The notes under the pieces were generated by a model. The model was given only the letters and a program-made list of their open reading frames with translations. It ran no database searches and was not told the origin of the DNA. Shown piece after piece: positions 49,380-60,415 of a stretch of DNA of 64,000 bases. The DNA comes from Oscarella lobularis (lineage: Eukaryota > Porifera > Homoscleromorpha > Homosclerophorida > Oscarellidae), in contig NC_089190.1 of assembly GCF_947507565.1 (NCBI RefSeq), forward strand, positions 1,922,001 to 1,986,000. The letters are read 5' to 3'. The translations under genes and the position numbers were made by a program. Within the stretch, counting starts at the first letter, position 1, and every line of letters begins with the position of its first letter.

Positions 49380-50557
49380 ATGGCAAAACTTCCAGTGAAA
49401 TTGTACTACGACGTCCTTTCTCCGTACTCTTGGCTCGGATTCGAAGTCAGTAAGCACTGCAGTGCACGGATCTCACATTAGACGTTGGAGATATAGGTGC
49501 TGTGTCGCTATCGCGAGCTCTGGCGACTCGACTTGCACTTCTGCCCCTTCCACCTCGGCGTCGTCGTCACCAAAGCAGGTGCAGCTAAACCCTAGCGTTT
49601 CTACGTCGTCAGGCAGTGCAGGATTTCGTTACTATTAGTGCAGAGGCCCCTACTTTTTTAGATCTAAGAGATCCCACACTCTATAGTCACACTGGGTGTT
49701 TTGTAATCAAAATTAGGCATTACTCCGCCGGGTTTAATCCCAGCCAAAGGCAAGTACATGCACAGGGACCTTCAGCGCTGTGCCAAATATTTCGACGTCC
49801 CCTTGCGGACTCCAAAAGTATGCACCAACGTTATCATTTATGTGGAGAGCTAATAATTCCTACACAGGACATCAGGGAGGTATTGATCACAAAAGGTTTT
49901 TTAATTGGGGAATTTGGTCTCAATAGCAGATTAGGGATAGTCGATGTTAGGATCCACGTCTGCGCAAAGACTTCTGACAGCTGCCACAATGTATATGCCC
50001 AAGTACACGGAGAGTCTATCAAGAGCTGTTTGGACGCGTGTTTGGTCAAAGGTGCTCTTTGTATATGTGTCTGTACAGTCAATGACCGTTTTATCTACAC
50101 AGGATGAAGATATATCGGAAAATGAAAGTCTGCTTAGTGTAAGTGGCTGTCGCATATATTGAGACATCTTCTATCTTATATACTTAGGCCTGTCGCGCTG
50201 CTGGAATGAGTGAAAACGAAAGCAAAGACTTGCTTAGCCGAATTAGCACTCAGCCAGTCAAGGACCAATATCAGAGAGTTACTGAAGAAGCCATTGGCTA
50301 TGGAGTAAGCATAGAGACGAGAATTTGATTGACGTCATTGTTTTTCTCTCTACTAAGGCATTTGGTGCACCAACAATCATTGTTCCTCGCGAGAATGAAA
50401 AGCCTCTCATGTTCTGGGGATCAGATCGTTTCGATCATATGGCGTTTATGTTGGGTAAGTAGCTAGTTGCTGCACAAAGAATGACGTCAAAATGATTTCT
50501 TTAGGAAAACCTTGGCTCGGACCCGTTCCGTCTCGTCCTATAGCGTCCAAATACTGA
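49380..50557 (+). CDS. GSTK1: Glutathione S-transferase kappa
   Basis: This is the complete copy of the gene whose 5' part is broken at 35675 and 39190. Exons: MAKLPVKLYYDVLSPYSWLG (49380-49445, with the DVxSPYSW active-site region of DsbA-like GSTs); VLCRYRELWRLDLHFCPFHL (exon 2, in frame thanks to GCTCTGGCGACTC); AKGKYMHRDLQRCAKYF; DIREVLITKG; FLTAATMYMPKYTESLSRAV; DEDISENESLLS; AGMSENESKDLLSRI; AFGAPTIIVPRENEKPLMFW, then GSDRFDHMAFMLG; and KPWLGPVPSRPIASKY to a stop at 50555-50557. Kappa-class GSTs are mitochondrial/peroxisomal enzymes with a thioredoxin-like fold. AFGAPT is the conserved cis-proline region. Upstream of it lies a duplicated 3' end of the WAP-Kunitz-Kazal gene, showing that this locus is the far side of the satellite insertion. 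Confidence 0.9.
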
Positions 50558-50616
50558 CTCAAGTTTTTTTTGATGTTACACGTGCTCCTTATTATTAAAC
50601 TTCACTGCACGAAAAA

Positions 50617-52087
50617 ATGTCGTGCGCACGCTACTGCGAAAAATTTACGTCTACGAGTATGGCTGATGACGACGCGCAGAAGAGCCTCGTTACCTTCGAT
50701 CCAACCGTCGACGAGATCGAAGCGTCCGCAAACGTAGACAATGCAAACGACGACGACGACGACGACGACGACGGAGAACCGAACGTATTCACTGCAAACG
50801 AAGCGCGCGACATGATGACGATATTGGATCGCGTCGAAGCGTCGGTGGGCGCCCTTCGCACGCACATTGTCGAGCAGGATAGCCAGCCTACGCGAAAACG
50901 ACCTCGCTTGCCGACCTGGATTACGAATAACCTTCTCATACTGACACTCGTTTGGCAGGTAGGTAGACACACACCCTAGATCTAATTCTAAACAAAAAAA
51001 GGGGCAGGGACAAAATTAGGCCTTTTATTCGTTTGACAGGTAGCGTGCGTTGTCGCTCTTACCGTAATCGAACTCGCCGATCACGTCCCCGACAAGAAAC
51101 TCGTGAAAGATCGGACTTATATTGTGGTGCGGAGGGGAGGGGAAAGGGGGCGGGGACTCTGTGAGTTTTTCTCTAGGGAGTCGTTATACTCGCTATTTTT
51201 CAAGGCCTCAATCTTCTTTTGGTAATATTCTCCTCAGGTTGGTTAGAGTTTGCATGTTCGTGGGCTGTCTGTTGATAAGAATTTTGGGGTTTATAGTCAA
51301 GTTGGCTAAACAGATCATGCACCACACTGCGTCGAGCCGCTTTCTCATACAATCCTATATGTCGACGCTGCTTCTCTTTGCCGGGCTCTACACGCTGATT
51401 TTCAGGCTTAATGTACGTGCACCTATCTCCTGCCTGCGTGTACTGATTCGATTATTAGAATGAGGCGATTACTGGAATTCCTAACACTTCAAAAGAGGAA
51501 AAATCTATACTGATTATCGAGCTCTTTCTCTGGATGATCTACTACTCGGCATCAAATGCCACCCTCTGCGGTAAGTCAGCAAATTAGAGCAACAGTTATT
51601 TTTCTAATATAAGTACATTTAAAAAGGCTCTGCAAACGTTCACCCTGTTATCTGGTATTCAATCATTTTTTCCATAATTCAGGTTCATTTTATCTAATAA
51701 GTCTGCATAAAAAACGTCTCTCTTTTTGCTCAGATGGTTCTCAGTTTTGCTTACTTTGCGTCGATTCTCTCTGAAGCGACGAGCCACCATCGACGACCGG
51801 ATCACCAGCGTCGACCTCGAGGTAATTCCACTCGCAGTCGCGGTAGCAGTTTCGTGTCCAACAGTCACGTTGAGTCGCTATCACTTGCGAGAAAAAAGCG
51901 AAGTAAGAGGGGCATTACAAACAGACTTACGAGACCCACACTTACAGAGAGTCTATATAGAAAAGGCTTACGGCTCGACATCGTTCACTGGCAGCATACA
52001 GTAAAAACACGTGACTGTACTGTCATTCATATTACAAACATGTTTTTTTGTTGTACAGCTACATTATTGTGTTTTGCGATTATCTGA
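50617..52087 (+). CDS. Potassium-channel-like membrane protein with atypical pore filter
   Basis: The ATG at 50617 gives MSCARYCEKFTSTSMADDDA. A cytosolic acidic region with eight Asp codons (about 50749-50772) follows, then a first hydrophobic segment (NNLLILTLVWQ and VACVVALTVIELADHV). Next exons give VRVCMFVGCLLIRILGFIV and YMSTLLLFAGLYTLIFRLN. The pore-like part reads LFLWMIYYSASNATLCGSAN followed by VHPVIWYSIIFSIIQ and VLSFAYFASIL. This matches the Ion_trans_2 layout (YFSxxTxTTxGYGDxxP then a helix), but the usual TTVGYGD filter is replaced by ATLCGSAN. A basic Arg/Ser-rich tail runs to the stop at 52087. The exon structure (GCG|GTAAG ... AG|GC) supports the pore reading. Family assignment is tentative; it could be a non-conducting or differently selective relative. 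The C-terminal end is uncertain. Confidence 0.55.
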
Positions 52088-52127
52088 CTTGTATAGTACC
52101 TAAAAGCGAAAGAGCCCGTACTTGGCG

Positions 52128-52158
<31 letters not shown>

Positions 52159-52741
52159 CAGACTGACGGGCCCAGTGATTGATTGATTGATCGGTTGATC
52201 CATCAATCAGTTTAAAAAGACGTGCGTGCGTGCGTCCACGCGACTACCTCCAGACGTGGCGTCGCATACGATATCGTTTTGGGCTTCTTCCTTACAACGA
52301 ACTTCCTTCAAAACGAACTTACGCCGGTAGATTTTCTTGAGAGACTAATTAATCGTTTGCGGTGAACGTTCGCGCCAGGCTCCCCCTATTTGTAAAGGCA
52401 AATGCGTGCGGCTGAGAGATTTCCTCCAGCCTAACCCTATTACCGGACAAACCATTTCCTTTCGCTAAATGAGACTGTCGGTGCCTCGCTCTTGAATTTC
52501 CGTCTGCAATCGAGTCGTTTCTTGTCCTAATTGTCTACCGTTTTTTCTGCTTTTGAGTGGAATCGCACGTCGCTGCTCTATTGAGCTACGACTCGAATGA
52601 GAGACCCTAAAAGCACAATGCGTTGCGTCACGAATGCATATCGATAGAGATAACTAGCCTAATGCATTTTCTATTCGCATAAAGTGCGGCGGTTCAGCTA
52701 AGGCCCGTCAGATCGTCAGTGTACCTTCGCGCCGTACGTCA
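52088..52741. other. Intergenic region with TTGA tetranucleotide repeats
   Basis: This 654-bp gap upstream of the GABA-B-type receptor contains (TGAT)n at 52128-52158 and a second short block near 52178-52192. No ORF of note. The receptor promoter should lie here. Confidence 0.5.
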
Positions 52742-55700
52742 ATGATTATAGCTCTTCTCGTGGTCGCATTAGTTTCGCATGAGTTTCCATGCCTCGGCGT
52801 CACGGCGACGGAGAAAGACGCGAGACCTCCCCTCTACATCGGCGGTCTCTTTCCCATTGCGGAAAACGATCGCTGGTTCGTGCCGCACGTCGACGTCATC
52901 TGTCAAATGGCGATCGACCACGTGAACGCGCAATCGACGCTTCTGCCCGATTTTCGCCTTGTTCTCCGGATGAATGACACGAGGGTAAGTGAGGAAACAA
53001 ATTCAATAACAGAGGTCAATTAGATGACGCCTTCAGTGCCAACTCGGTCGCGCCATTCGTCAAATGGTCGAACAGCTGAACGATCGCGATGGAAAAATTG
53101 TCGCCCTGCTGGGAGCAGGATGTTCGTCCGTAACGAAACCGTTAGCCAGTGCGTCGCACTTCTGGAATTTGCTTCAGGTTTGCGATGCAACGAAACCGCG
53201 ACAACCGTCAAGTCATCCGTTTATGTAGATGACCTTTTTGTCGTCGTCGCCGACGCTGACGAATAAGGAATCACATCCGAATCTCTTTCAGTTGATTGCG
53301 ACGGAGAACTCGCTCAATCCGGCGCGCGTTGCTCTGATGAAACATTACGGCTGGACAAAGGCGATCGTCATCTACGAAGCGGAAGAAATATTTGCTTACG
53401 TGAGGAATACTGATGAGCGTAAACAGCTTAGGCTCGTCACTTATACGGCGTCTTATATGCATATAGAACGCCAAACATCTGATGAGGGGTTTGCAGGACG
53501 CGTCGATTGACGTCGTCGCAATGGAGGCCATTTCGGAAGATCCCCTATTTAGTATGGAAGACGCATTGGATCGACTGAAGGCAAGTGACTTATATTATAT
53601 ACCAGATCTGGGTCTTGACTTAAGATGCTAGGAAACAAAAGTACGCATTATATTCGGTCTGTTCTACGAGAAAATGGCACGGAAAGTCATTTGTCAGGTA
53701 AACGATTAGTTATTGCAGTACGATTAATAATAAAAATATAATTGACCCTTTTTGTTTTAGGCTTCGAAACGGAGCTTTTGGTCTTCGAAATACACGTGGA
53801 TCTTACCCGGCTGGTATTCCTCGGTCACCTGGTACAAAGACGTAAAAGACGTGGACTGCTCCGTCGCCAATATGACGAAGACACTTGGCGGGTACTTCAC
53901 AGTAGACGGAGCCGGGGCGGATCAATACGGAATGCAAACCGTGCCCATTCTCACGGGACGAGTACGTCGGTTGACCACTGAGAATGATTTCCGTGTAGTA
54001 TCCGGGTTTTGTTTTTGTTTTTATGGCAGACGGGTAATGAAGTGGAGGAGGAGTTTCGTCGTCGCACGGGCGGAGCAAAGATGACGAATTATTTATCGTA
54101 CGGCTATGATTCGGTCTTGGCGACGGCCTGGATGCTTCGACTCGCCGTGATGAAATTGAAGTCGCAAAATCGACTTGATCTGTTGACTGGATTTTCGTAC
54201 AAGGATCCCAAATTAGTCCATCTGTTCAAATCGATTTTGAATGAGCCGTCTTTCGAGTTTGCAGGACTTATGGTAAAAGGGAAAGACGGTAGGGTCTTAA
54301 TTAGTTTTATTGTCCGCTTGATTCAGGGTACCACAACACTGCATTTAAACTCATCCGGTAAAAGACGTAATAGCCAAACTATTGGTCGTCCTCAAGTGAT
54401 TGAAGTTCGATATAATAATGGTAATAATACATAGTGTTTAGATAAATGTATCGCGGCGCCTAATATTTCAATTCCAGGGAGCTATTCATCTCTCTACGCC
54501 ATTTATTCCAACAGAGACGAAACTTTCGAAGTTATGATGATGAAAGATGAATTTGAAAAACGTCTAGACTCTCCCATGCTCGAACCAATGTATTATTCGA
54601 TGACCCTATTTGCCGTCATGACATCGTTGGCGGGCGTCGGTATCATGTTTGCTTTGTTTCTTCTCTGGTTCAATATTAGCTACAGAAAGACGGAGTTAGT
54701 ACTCGTCAAAAAAATTGACATAATATTTTTTTAATGTCCTGGCCTTCTCTAGAATAATCAAGCTGTCGAGCCCACGTCTAAACAATTTGATCATACTGGG
54801 AGGCATAATGGAGTGCTTGTCTGTAGTCTTTTTAGGATTCAATGGGCAATTCTTTCCATTTTCATCCTTCTCCATAATCTCCTGCCACGTAAGTAAACAA
54901 ATCTTAAGATTGATTAATATTAGTCCTATTTAACATGTGTAGATGCATCCGGTTCTGCTGTACGGAGGCTTTACTGTCTCCTTTGGTCCTATGCTAGTAA
55001 AGACGTGGCGTGTGAGCAAAATAATCAAATGGTCAGTAACAAAAGCACGTCCTGTCTCTGTCGGAAGTCTTGTAAGATATAAAATCAAAGCAAGCTTAAA
55101 GGATTCCACTTGAATCGATTGATTTATTTTTAGAGCGATCTTTCGCTGTTTGCCATCGTAGCGGTATTTCTTCTAGTCGACGCAATTATATTCACTGTTT
55201 GGTTCGTCCTTAATCCGGCTAGAGAAAGCATCGACACAATCTCTGTCACGCCCGACGTCGAATTCCAATGGCATCACTGCGTCTGCGATTCTCGGCACAC
55301 GTGGCTTTACGTCACATACGGTTACAAGACGTTGCTTCTCGTCTTCGGCGGCTATTTGGCATTCGAAGTGCGGAAGGTCAAAATTGCCGCTTTGAACGAC
55401 TCGCGTTGGATTGGAATATCGATTTATAATGTCGCTGTCATTTTCGTTGCAATATTTATCTTCTCAACTTCCATTACGAATCCCAGCATTTCATATGGGC
55501 TGGTTGCCGGAAGTATTATTCTCGTCAGTATCACGACGCTATGTCTAGTGTTTCTGCCTAAAGTAAGCTATTTCGCTCCTATTTTTATCTGTTGAAATTG
55601 TTCTGATTTTTAGATGTGCATGGTTTTAAACAAGTCCACTAATTTGATCAGGGACTGTAGCGGCCGAAGCAACACAGAATCAGATATTTCTGATCACGTG

Positions 55701-56033
55701 ATTACTAGACAATCAGACTTGAATAGTTTGGAGAGAAAAAATCGAAGTTTTCGAGAAATAATAATAATGCTGTTGGAAGAGGTATGCAGTCATTATGCAC
55801 CAAGAGCGCCTATATAATGATCGGGAATTTTTTAGCGCTTTCTGTGTGATTCAACTATTGAACGAATAGCCGAGATTATTGGCCTGCCACCTCCAACCGG
55901 GTCTCGAGCTTCAAGTATGAAGAAACCAGAGATAAATGACGAGAACACCGTGACCACTAAAACGGCGTCTAGCGAAGGGTCAGATAAAGATGACAGCATA
56001 AGTATTAGTCAGTTATCAGGAATTTTGGTATAG
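52742..56033 (+). CDS. GABA-B-type class C G-protein-coupled receptor
   Basis: The N-terminus (MIIALLVVALVSHEFPCLGV) is a signal peptide, followed by a Venus-flytrap ligand-binding domain: PPLYIGGLFPIAENDRWF, ICQMAIDHVNAQS, ALLGAGCSSVTKPLA, NLFQLIATENSLNPARVALM with HYGWTKAIVIYE, and RIIFGLFYEKMARKVICQ; later KRSFWSSKYTWILPGWYS and YLSYGYDSVLATAWMLRLAV. Seven hydrophobic segments follow: FAVMTSLAGVGIMFALFLLW, LIILGGIMECLSVVFLGF, LLYGGFTVSFGPMLVKTWRV, FAIVAVFLLVDAIIFTVWF, TLLLVFGGYLAFEVRKV, IYNVAVIFVAIFIFSTSI and VAGSIILVSITTLCLVFLPK. There is no cysteine-rich domain between the flytrap and membrane parts, as in GABA-B rather than mGlu receptors. The C-tail has a short coiled coil (DLNSLERKNRSFREIIIMLL), the dimerisation element of GABA-B receptors. 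Ligand cannot be inferred; sponges and placozoans carry many such genes. The stop is at 56031-56033. Confidence 0.9.
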
Positions 56034-56208
56034 ACACTTGTTAAGTAATACGTGGATTAATCATGGATTAAAATTATTACGTAGTCGTTTCGTTTCCGTG
56101 GCTACCAAGTAGTCTCCGTTGTAGTCTAGCGCACGTTCGAGGGGAAAAGGCAGCGTCGCTTCTGCGGAAAAGCCAGCGTTTCTCCGTGCTTAATCGCACT
56201 TTCGTTCG

Positions 56209-57665
56209 ATGCGATGGCAGCAACGAAAGGTCACGTCGAAGACGGTAACCGATCCTAGAACGAAAGCTGCGCGTTTCGAGTTTTGTCTTCTCACTCTAAC
56301 GCGTTCTCTCTCGTCGAAAACAAAGCATCCCAGGACTTCAACGTGAAGCTGGACAACGCTATTGCTCATCGCATGCAAGATAGCGAATGTAGGCTCCCCT
56401 TTTCGCACCTCCACGCAATAGGTAACGCCTACGATAGGGAAGGAATACTACGAAGGAAACATTCAGCGCAATAAATTCGCTCGCGAAAGCGCTAAAGTTG
56501 CCAGACGACTTCAATCGCAACAAGATGAAGAGATCGCCGAGATGAGAGCCCAAAATCAGGCTATGTACGTACGAGTTTTTCGTCATAGTTTGTGCGCACA
56601 TCCGGTTTAGACTACGAAGTGACAGCGCCATAGCCGACGAAATCCAGACTGACATACTAAGACAGGTACCCAAATTAAATAATTTAATTAATTTTAAAAT
56701 CATTATTTTGGAATTTGGTTACTAGGATACCATTGAGGAGGAAATTCATTATAAATCAGCAAAAGTTGCTCAAGAGATGCAAGACGAGGTTAAAAAACTC
56801 GGACCTTAGATTTAGATTTAAATTTTAGCACTATAGGAGTATGCACTGTACTTACAAAAAAAGGAAGAAGAACGACTGAAGAAAAAGAGAGAACAGCTGG
56901 CTAAGGAAGAGCACGAGCAACTTCTAAAAGAGATGCAGCGTTTGGAGTTAAAGGACGGTATTTCGTCAGGGTAATTAATTATTAATTGAAAATCTAAATG
57001 AAAGGATCCTTGGACGCTTTCGTTTTCAGATTAACTGTTGATCTCGAATCGGGAGAATCGGAGCGGCAGATAGAGAAAGACGAGGTGGGTGGAAAGAGAA
57101 GCCTATGTCTTGGCTTTTATATGATTTTTCTTCTGCAGGAATATGCTCGTGCCTTGGAGGAGCGAAGTCGCGAGGAAGCGGAGAAGGAGCGTCGAGAGCA
57201 CTTGCTTGCATTGCAGAGGCAAGATGAGGTAGGTTTGCCTTTCGATTTGCCACGCCTATACCCGCCATCCAATCAACGTCTTCTTTCTCCAAATTGAAAT
57301 TGCACCTTTTTGAGTCCTTTGTGTCCTTTCGTTTTCTCTCTTTCCCTTTCACGTTCTCCTTTCCCATCGAAACCTTCTACACACCCACGCTTACGCAGGA
57401 ACTCGCCAAGCAATTGCAAGAAAAGGAAGAACTCAAAGCGAAAAAGCTAAGAGAAAAACTGCAGCAAGAGCAGCAGCAGCGTCAACGCGCTGCTCAAGAG
57501 GCGGAAGCTCCAGCCAGCACCACTTCCCCCACCGGATCCAATCCGACTCTATTTGCGTATCGACCACCTACAGCCATTCAAGCAAAGGAGGGGGCCGCTC
57601 CAGGCGAAGCCGTTCCCGTAACGAGACAGAACTACAAGCGAGGCAGCACTACCCGAAAAAAGTAG
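56209..57665 (+). CDS. CCDC50/Ymer-like coiled-coil protein
   Basis: The favoured start (56209, MRWQQRKVTSKT) splices in phase into DFNVKLDNAIAHRMQDSE, then EYYEGNIQRNKFARESAKVA with RRLQSQQDEEIAEM. This matches the CCDC50 N-terminal pattern DFAVLEDHTLAHSLQ..NVQRNRLVQHDLQVAKQLQ. Further exons carry DTIEEEIHYKSAKVAQEM, EEYALYLQKKEEERL, DEEYARALEERSREEAEKER and DEELAKQLQEKEELKAKKLR. These are repeated short (D/E)xEYAxxLQxxE-type motifs resembling the MIU ubiquitin-binding helices of CCDC50. The tail is Gln/Pro-rich with a basic end (YKRGSTTRKK) at 57665. CCDC50 is a cytoplasmic ubiquitin-binding effector of EGFR signalling and autophagy. Orthology is likely but rests on short motifs. Confidence 0.75.
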
Positions 57666-57845
57666 ACAGAGCCCTTTGGTCACGCTAACTTCTTCTGTTT
57701 TTCACACTCGATTAAATTTCCCTTTCTTTCTTTCTTTCTCTTTCTAAATTCATTTGGGAGTTTCCTTTTGATCACGTGCGGTGGTCCATCGCCCCTCCCT
57801 TTCTATATATCGGCTGGTGCCGCCTAGCCCCGCGTTCATTTTTCC

Positions 57846-58622
57846 ATGGAACTACGACCGCATCAGGACGTGATCGCCGCCAAATCGCCGCGTGCCGCTC
57901 GCGCACGCGCGCATCTGTCGCGCGCCAACTCGCATCAGCAGAACCTTCGCTCGGAACTTCACAAGGAGGCGGAGTCGGCGCACTCGAAAGAGTCGCATCG
58001 ATTGGCGCGCGAAACGCGCGACCTGCGCGACACGTTGGCTCTCCTGCGCGAGTCGCAAGACGACACGAATCAACGCAAACTAAAAGGATCGGTTTCGGAT
58101 TCGATTTTGGACGCAAAATCGCGACCGCCCGTAATTATTCGCATTCCCACCCGCGTCGTCGAAGCGGAGTACGAGCCGGACTTACCGCGCCGTCTGCGAC
58201 CGACGATTCAGGACGATTTAAAAAAGGCAATTAAAAAAGGAGCCGAAGCGCGCTGGGAGCGAATACAGAGGGAAAAACTCGGCAAGTTAGGACTTCTAGC
58301 TCCGCCTAACGCCGGCGACAAGTTCGCCGAGTTTGCGCGCAACGCGCTAACGCCGCCGCCGTCGCGTCTGCGACGGGCGTCGAGTCCCAGTCAAATCGGC
58401 GGCTCTCGATCGGCTTCGTCGTCGCCGAAGACGAGTCCGCGACGAAAGCGCAACTCACATGCAGGCGGACCGCCGGGAACTTTGCCGCAGTTGCCGGCAC
58501 GCGCTGGCGACGCGCAGTCGTCGCCTCCGCGTGCAAAGCCGTCGCCACCCGCGCTGACGACGAATAACTGGAGGCGCGGTTCTGACTTTGCGCGTTTGCC
58601 GGATATTGCGAAGAAGTCTTGA
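57846..58622 (+). CDS. Unrecognised basic, intrinsically disordered protein, 258 residues
   Basis: A single-exon ORF begins MELRPHQDVIAAKSPRAARA. The N-terminal third is helical and charged (RSELHKEAESAHSKESHRLA, RDLRDTLALLRESQDD) and may form a short coiled coil. The middle has a predicted-helical basic segment (DDLKKAIKKGAEARWERIQR). The last 90 residues are Ser/Pro/Arg-rich with many SP sites. I do not recognise the family. Strong GC3 codon use like its neighbours and the intact 258-codon frame support a real gene. An intron or a longer N-terminus cannot be excluded. Confidence 0.65.
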   Translation: MELRPHQDVIAAKSPRAARARAHLSRANSHQQNLRSELHKEAESAHSKESHRLARETRDLRDTLALLRESQDDTNQRKLKGSVSDSILDAKSRPPVIIRIPTRVVEAEYEPDLPRRLRPTIQDDLKKAIKKGAEARWERIQREKLGKLGLLAPPNAGDKFAEFARNALTPPPSRLRRASSPSQIGGSRSASSSPKTSPRRKRNSHAGGPPGTLPQLPARAGDAQSSPPRAKPSPPALTTNNWRRGSDFARLPDIAKKS

Positions 58623-59006
58623 GAAAAAAAGAAATCGTTTAGATACTCCATTTTAAAAGTGCCTCTTCATCGATGTAGCTAATTATTTATTGTAACTCGC
58701 GCTGTTGTCAAATACAAAGATATTAGTGACGTAGACTCCGGAAAACTTTCACAACGAACTTGAACTTTTCGGTTCAAATATACCTTATTAGCGCCTACTT
58801 CGAATCCATAGATTTTGTTGATCTCCGTGGCGAAACAAAGTTCGCGTTAGCGTGTCATCACGAGAGAATGTCATCACGAGTTTCTCTCGTGATGCCGTCA
58901 TCTGTCGTTGATAACCACACAAGAAAACAAGGGAAAGACGTAAGAAAGCTGCAAGCGCCAGTATAACAGTACAGCAGTGTTTAATAATCAAAATTCTTTT
59001 ATCAGA
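58623..59006. other. Intergenic stretch upstream of the second CRT-like gene
   Basis: AT-rich, about 380 bp. It contains a direct/inverted repeat around 58855-58895 (CATCACGAGAGAATGTCATCACGAG ... CTCTCGTGATG) that could form a hairpin. No gene seen. Confidence 0.45.
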
Positions 59007-60323
59007 ATGAGCAGCAAACAAAAATTAACTGAGGTTAATGAATCCCGAATTCCTCTCATGGGCAACGCGTCAATCAACGGACAAGCAACAGCAAAACGAA
59101 ACACCGTCACCTTTACCCTGACAACAAACTTCAAAATTCAAATACCCCTCACCGTTACAAACGTTTTTCTCTCCATACTCAACGTCATCTGTCAGGTCGG
59201 GCTGACGGTGTCACTTCCTCTATTTACTACCGCCCTTGGCGCCCATCAAGCGTGCGGAGTTTACGGCAAAGCGATCGCGGGTCCTTACTTCGTACTTTTC
59301 TTCACCACGCTCTGGTATCCCGTCGTCTTTTTCGCGGGGGTCCTCGTAGCGAAACTTCTCAATGGAAAATTCTCGCTTCAACTCAACTGTTCCATGGGCT
59401 TCGTCATTCTGCTTGGATTTCTCAACGCAGTGAAAGGCGTTTTTATTGTCTATGCGAGCCCGTCGGACCGAACGCCTCAATTCCTTCAGCCCATACTGAG
59501 TTCGTCCATCATTCCCTTTACCGTCGTTCTACGATATCTCATCCTCCGTAAGGGACTTTCAGGCGGTCGGCTTGTGTCGACTTTCATTGTTCTTGTCGGT
59601 CTCGTTATCTGCCTTGAACCGACCATCTTCCAGCTCGGACAAGGCAACAAAACGACGTCAAATCGCGCAGCAGTGTCCATTGTATGGCCAATGATTTACT
59701 GCATCGGTTATATACCTTTTGGTCTTATCAACGTTATTCAGGAACGCGAAGTGAAGAAAAGACTCGATTCTAAACGTTGCGGAGAAGTTCACTCTCTTTT
59801 ATTTCAAGCGTGGTTCCAGCTATTTAGTTTTATTTTCATCGCCGCCATGTTTTTCCTCGATTTCATCCCGCACTTTGGCGCGAGCGCCAATTTTGACGAA
59901 TTTAGTCAAAACATGTGTCGGGGCTGGAATTGCGAGCTCGGACATGCTCCCAAATTCAATTGTTCGCCAACGGACCCAATGCCACACGACCCATACGGAC
60001 CCGATGCGCATTGCAGTATCCTTATTGGACGCACGTGGTATTTCATCATTTTCTACTGTCTTTCAAATCTTTTTGGTTTGATGCTGATCAAGTACGCTGA
60101 AGGCGCCGTTTATTTGGTTATTGTCAATGCGCTTATAACACCCGTCGGTACATTTTTCTTGACGCTTTTTCAATTGGAGAGCGATACGGGTAAGTTCTAC
60201 TGGAAACCCGAAGTCGACGTGGCCACGTGGTACGCTCTTGCGGGCGTCTGCCTAATGGTACCAGCGGTGGTGTGGTATAACTATTTGGGCATCAAGGAGC
60301 AAAGGGAGAAAGAAGAAAAATGA
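59007..60323 (+). CDS. CRT-like multi-pass transporter, intronless paralogue
   Basis: This is a close paralogue of the gene at 12828-14168, with the same length and layout. It opens MSSKQKLTEVNESRIPLMG (aligned with MGNKQTSEDVSESHILLMG), then IPLTVTNVFLSILNVICQ, IIPFTVVLRYLILRKG, IVLVGLVICLEPTIF, the four-Cys loop (WNCELGHAPKFNCSPTD, AHCSI) and GAVYLVIVNALITPVG. An upstream in-frame ATG at 58977 is possible, but 59007 matches the paralogue. It is also intronless. Divergence is spread over the whole length, and changes are mostly conservative, so both copies look maintained. Family call (CRT-like, DMT superfamily) is moderate. Confidence 0.65.
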   Translation: MSSKQKLTEVNESRIPLMGNASINGQATAKRNTVTFTLTTNFKIQIPLTVTNVFLSILNVICQVGLTVSLPLFTTALGAHQACGVYGKAIAGPYFVLFFTTLWYPVVFFAGVLVAKLLNGKFSLQLNCSMGFVILLGFLNAVKGVFIVYASPSDRTPQFLQPILSSSIIPFTVVLRYLILRKGLSGGRLVSTFIVLVGLVICLEPTIFQLGQGNKTTSNRAAVSIVWPMIYCIGYIPFGLINVIQEREVKKRLDSKRCGEVHSLLFQAWFQLFSFIFIAAMFFLDFIPHFGASANFDEFSQNMCRGWNCELGHAPKFNCSPTDPMPHDPYGPDAHCSILIGRTWYFIIFYCLSNLFGLMLIKYAEGAVYLVIVNALITPVGTFFLTLFQLESDTGKFYWKPEVDVATWYALAGVCLMVPAVVWYNYLGIKEQREKEEK

Positions 60324-60415
60324 AACTGTGATGGTTCAAAATGATTGAATGCTATTGTAGCTATGTGGTTAGCGCACGCGATGTAACTAGCAACACTTTT
60401 GCTCTTGTTTCGTAA

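Noticed and set aside
56283-56474. Alternative N-terminus of the CCDC50-like gene reading through the upstream intron
   Set aside because: It needs a non-ATG start and reads through a good acceptor; the spliced MRWQQRKVTSKT|DFNVKL join is in phase and simpler.
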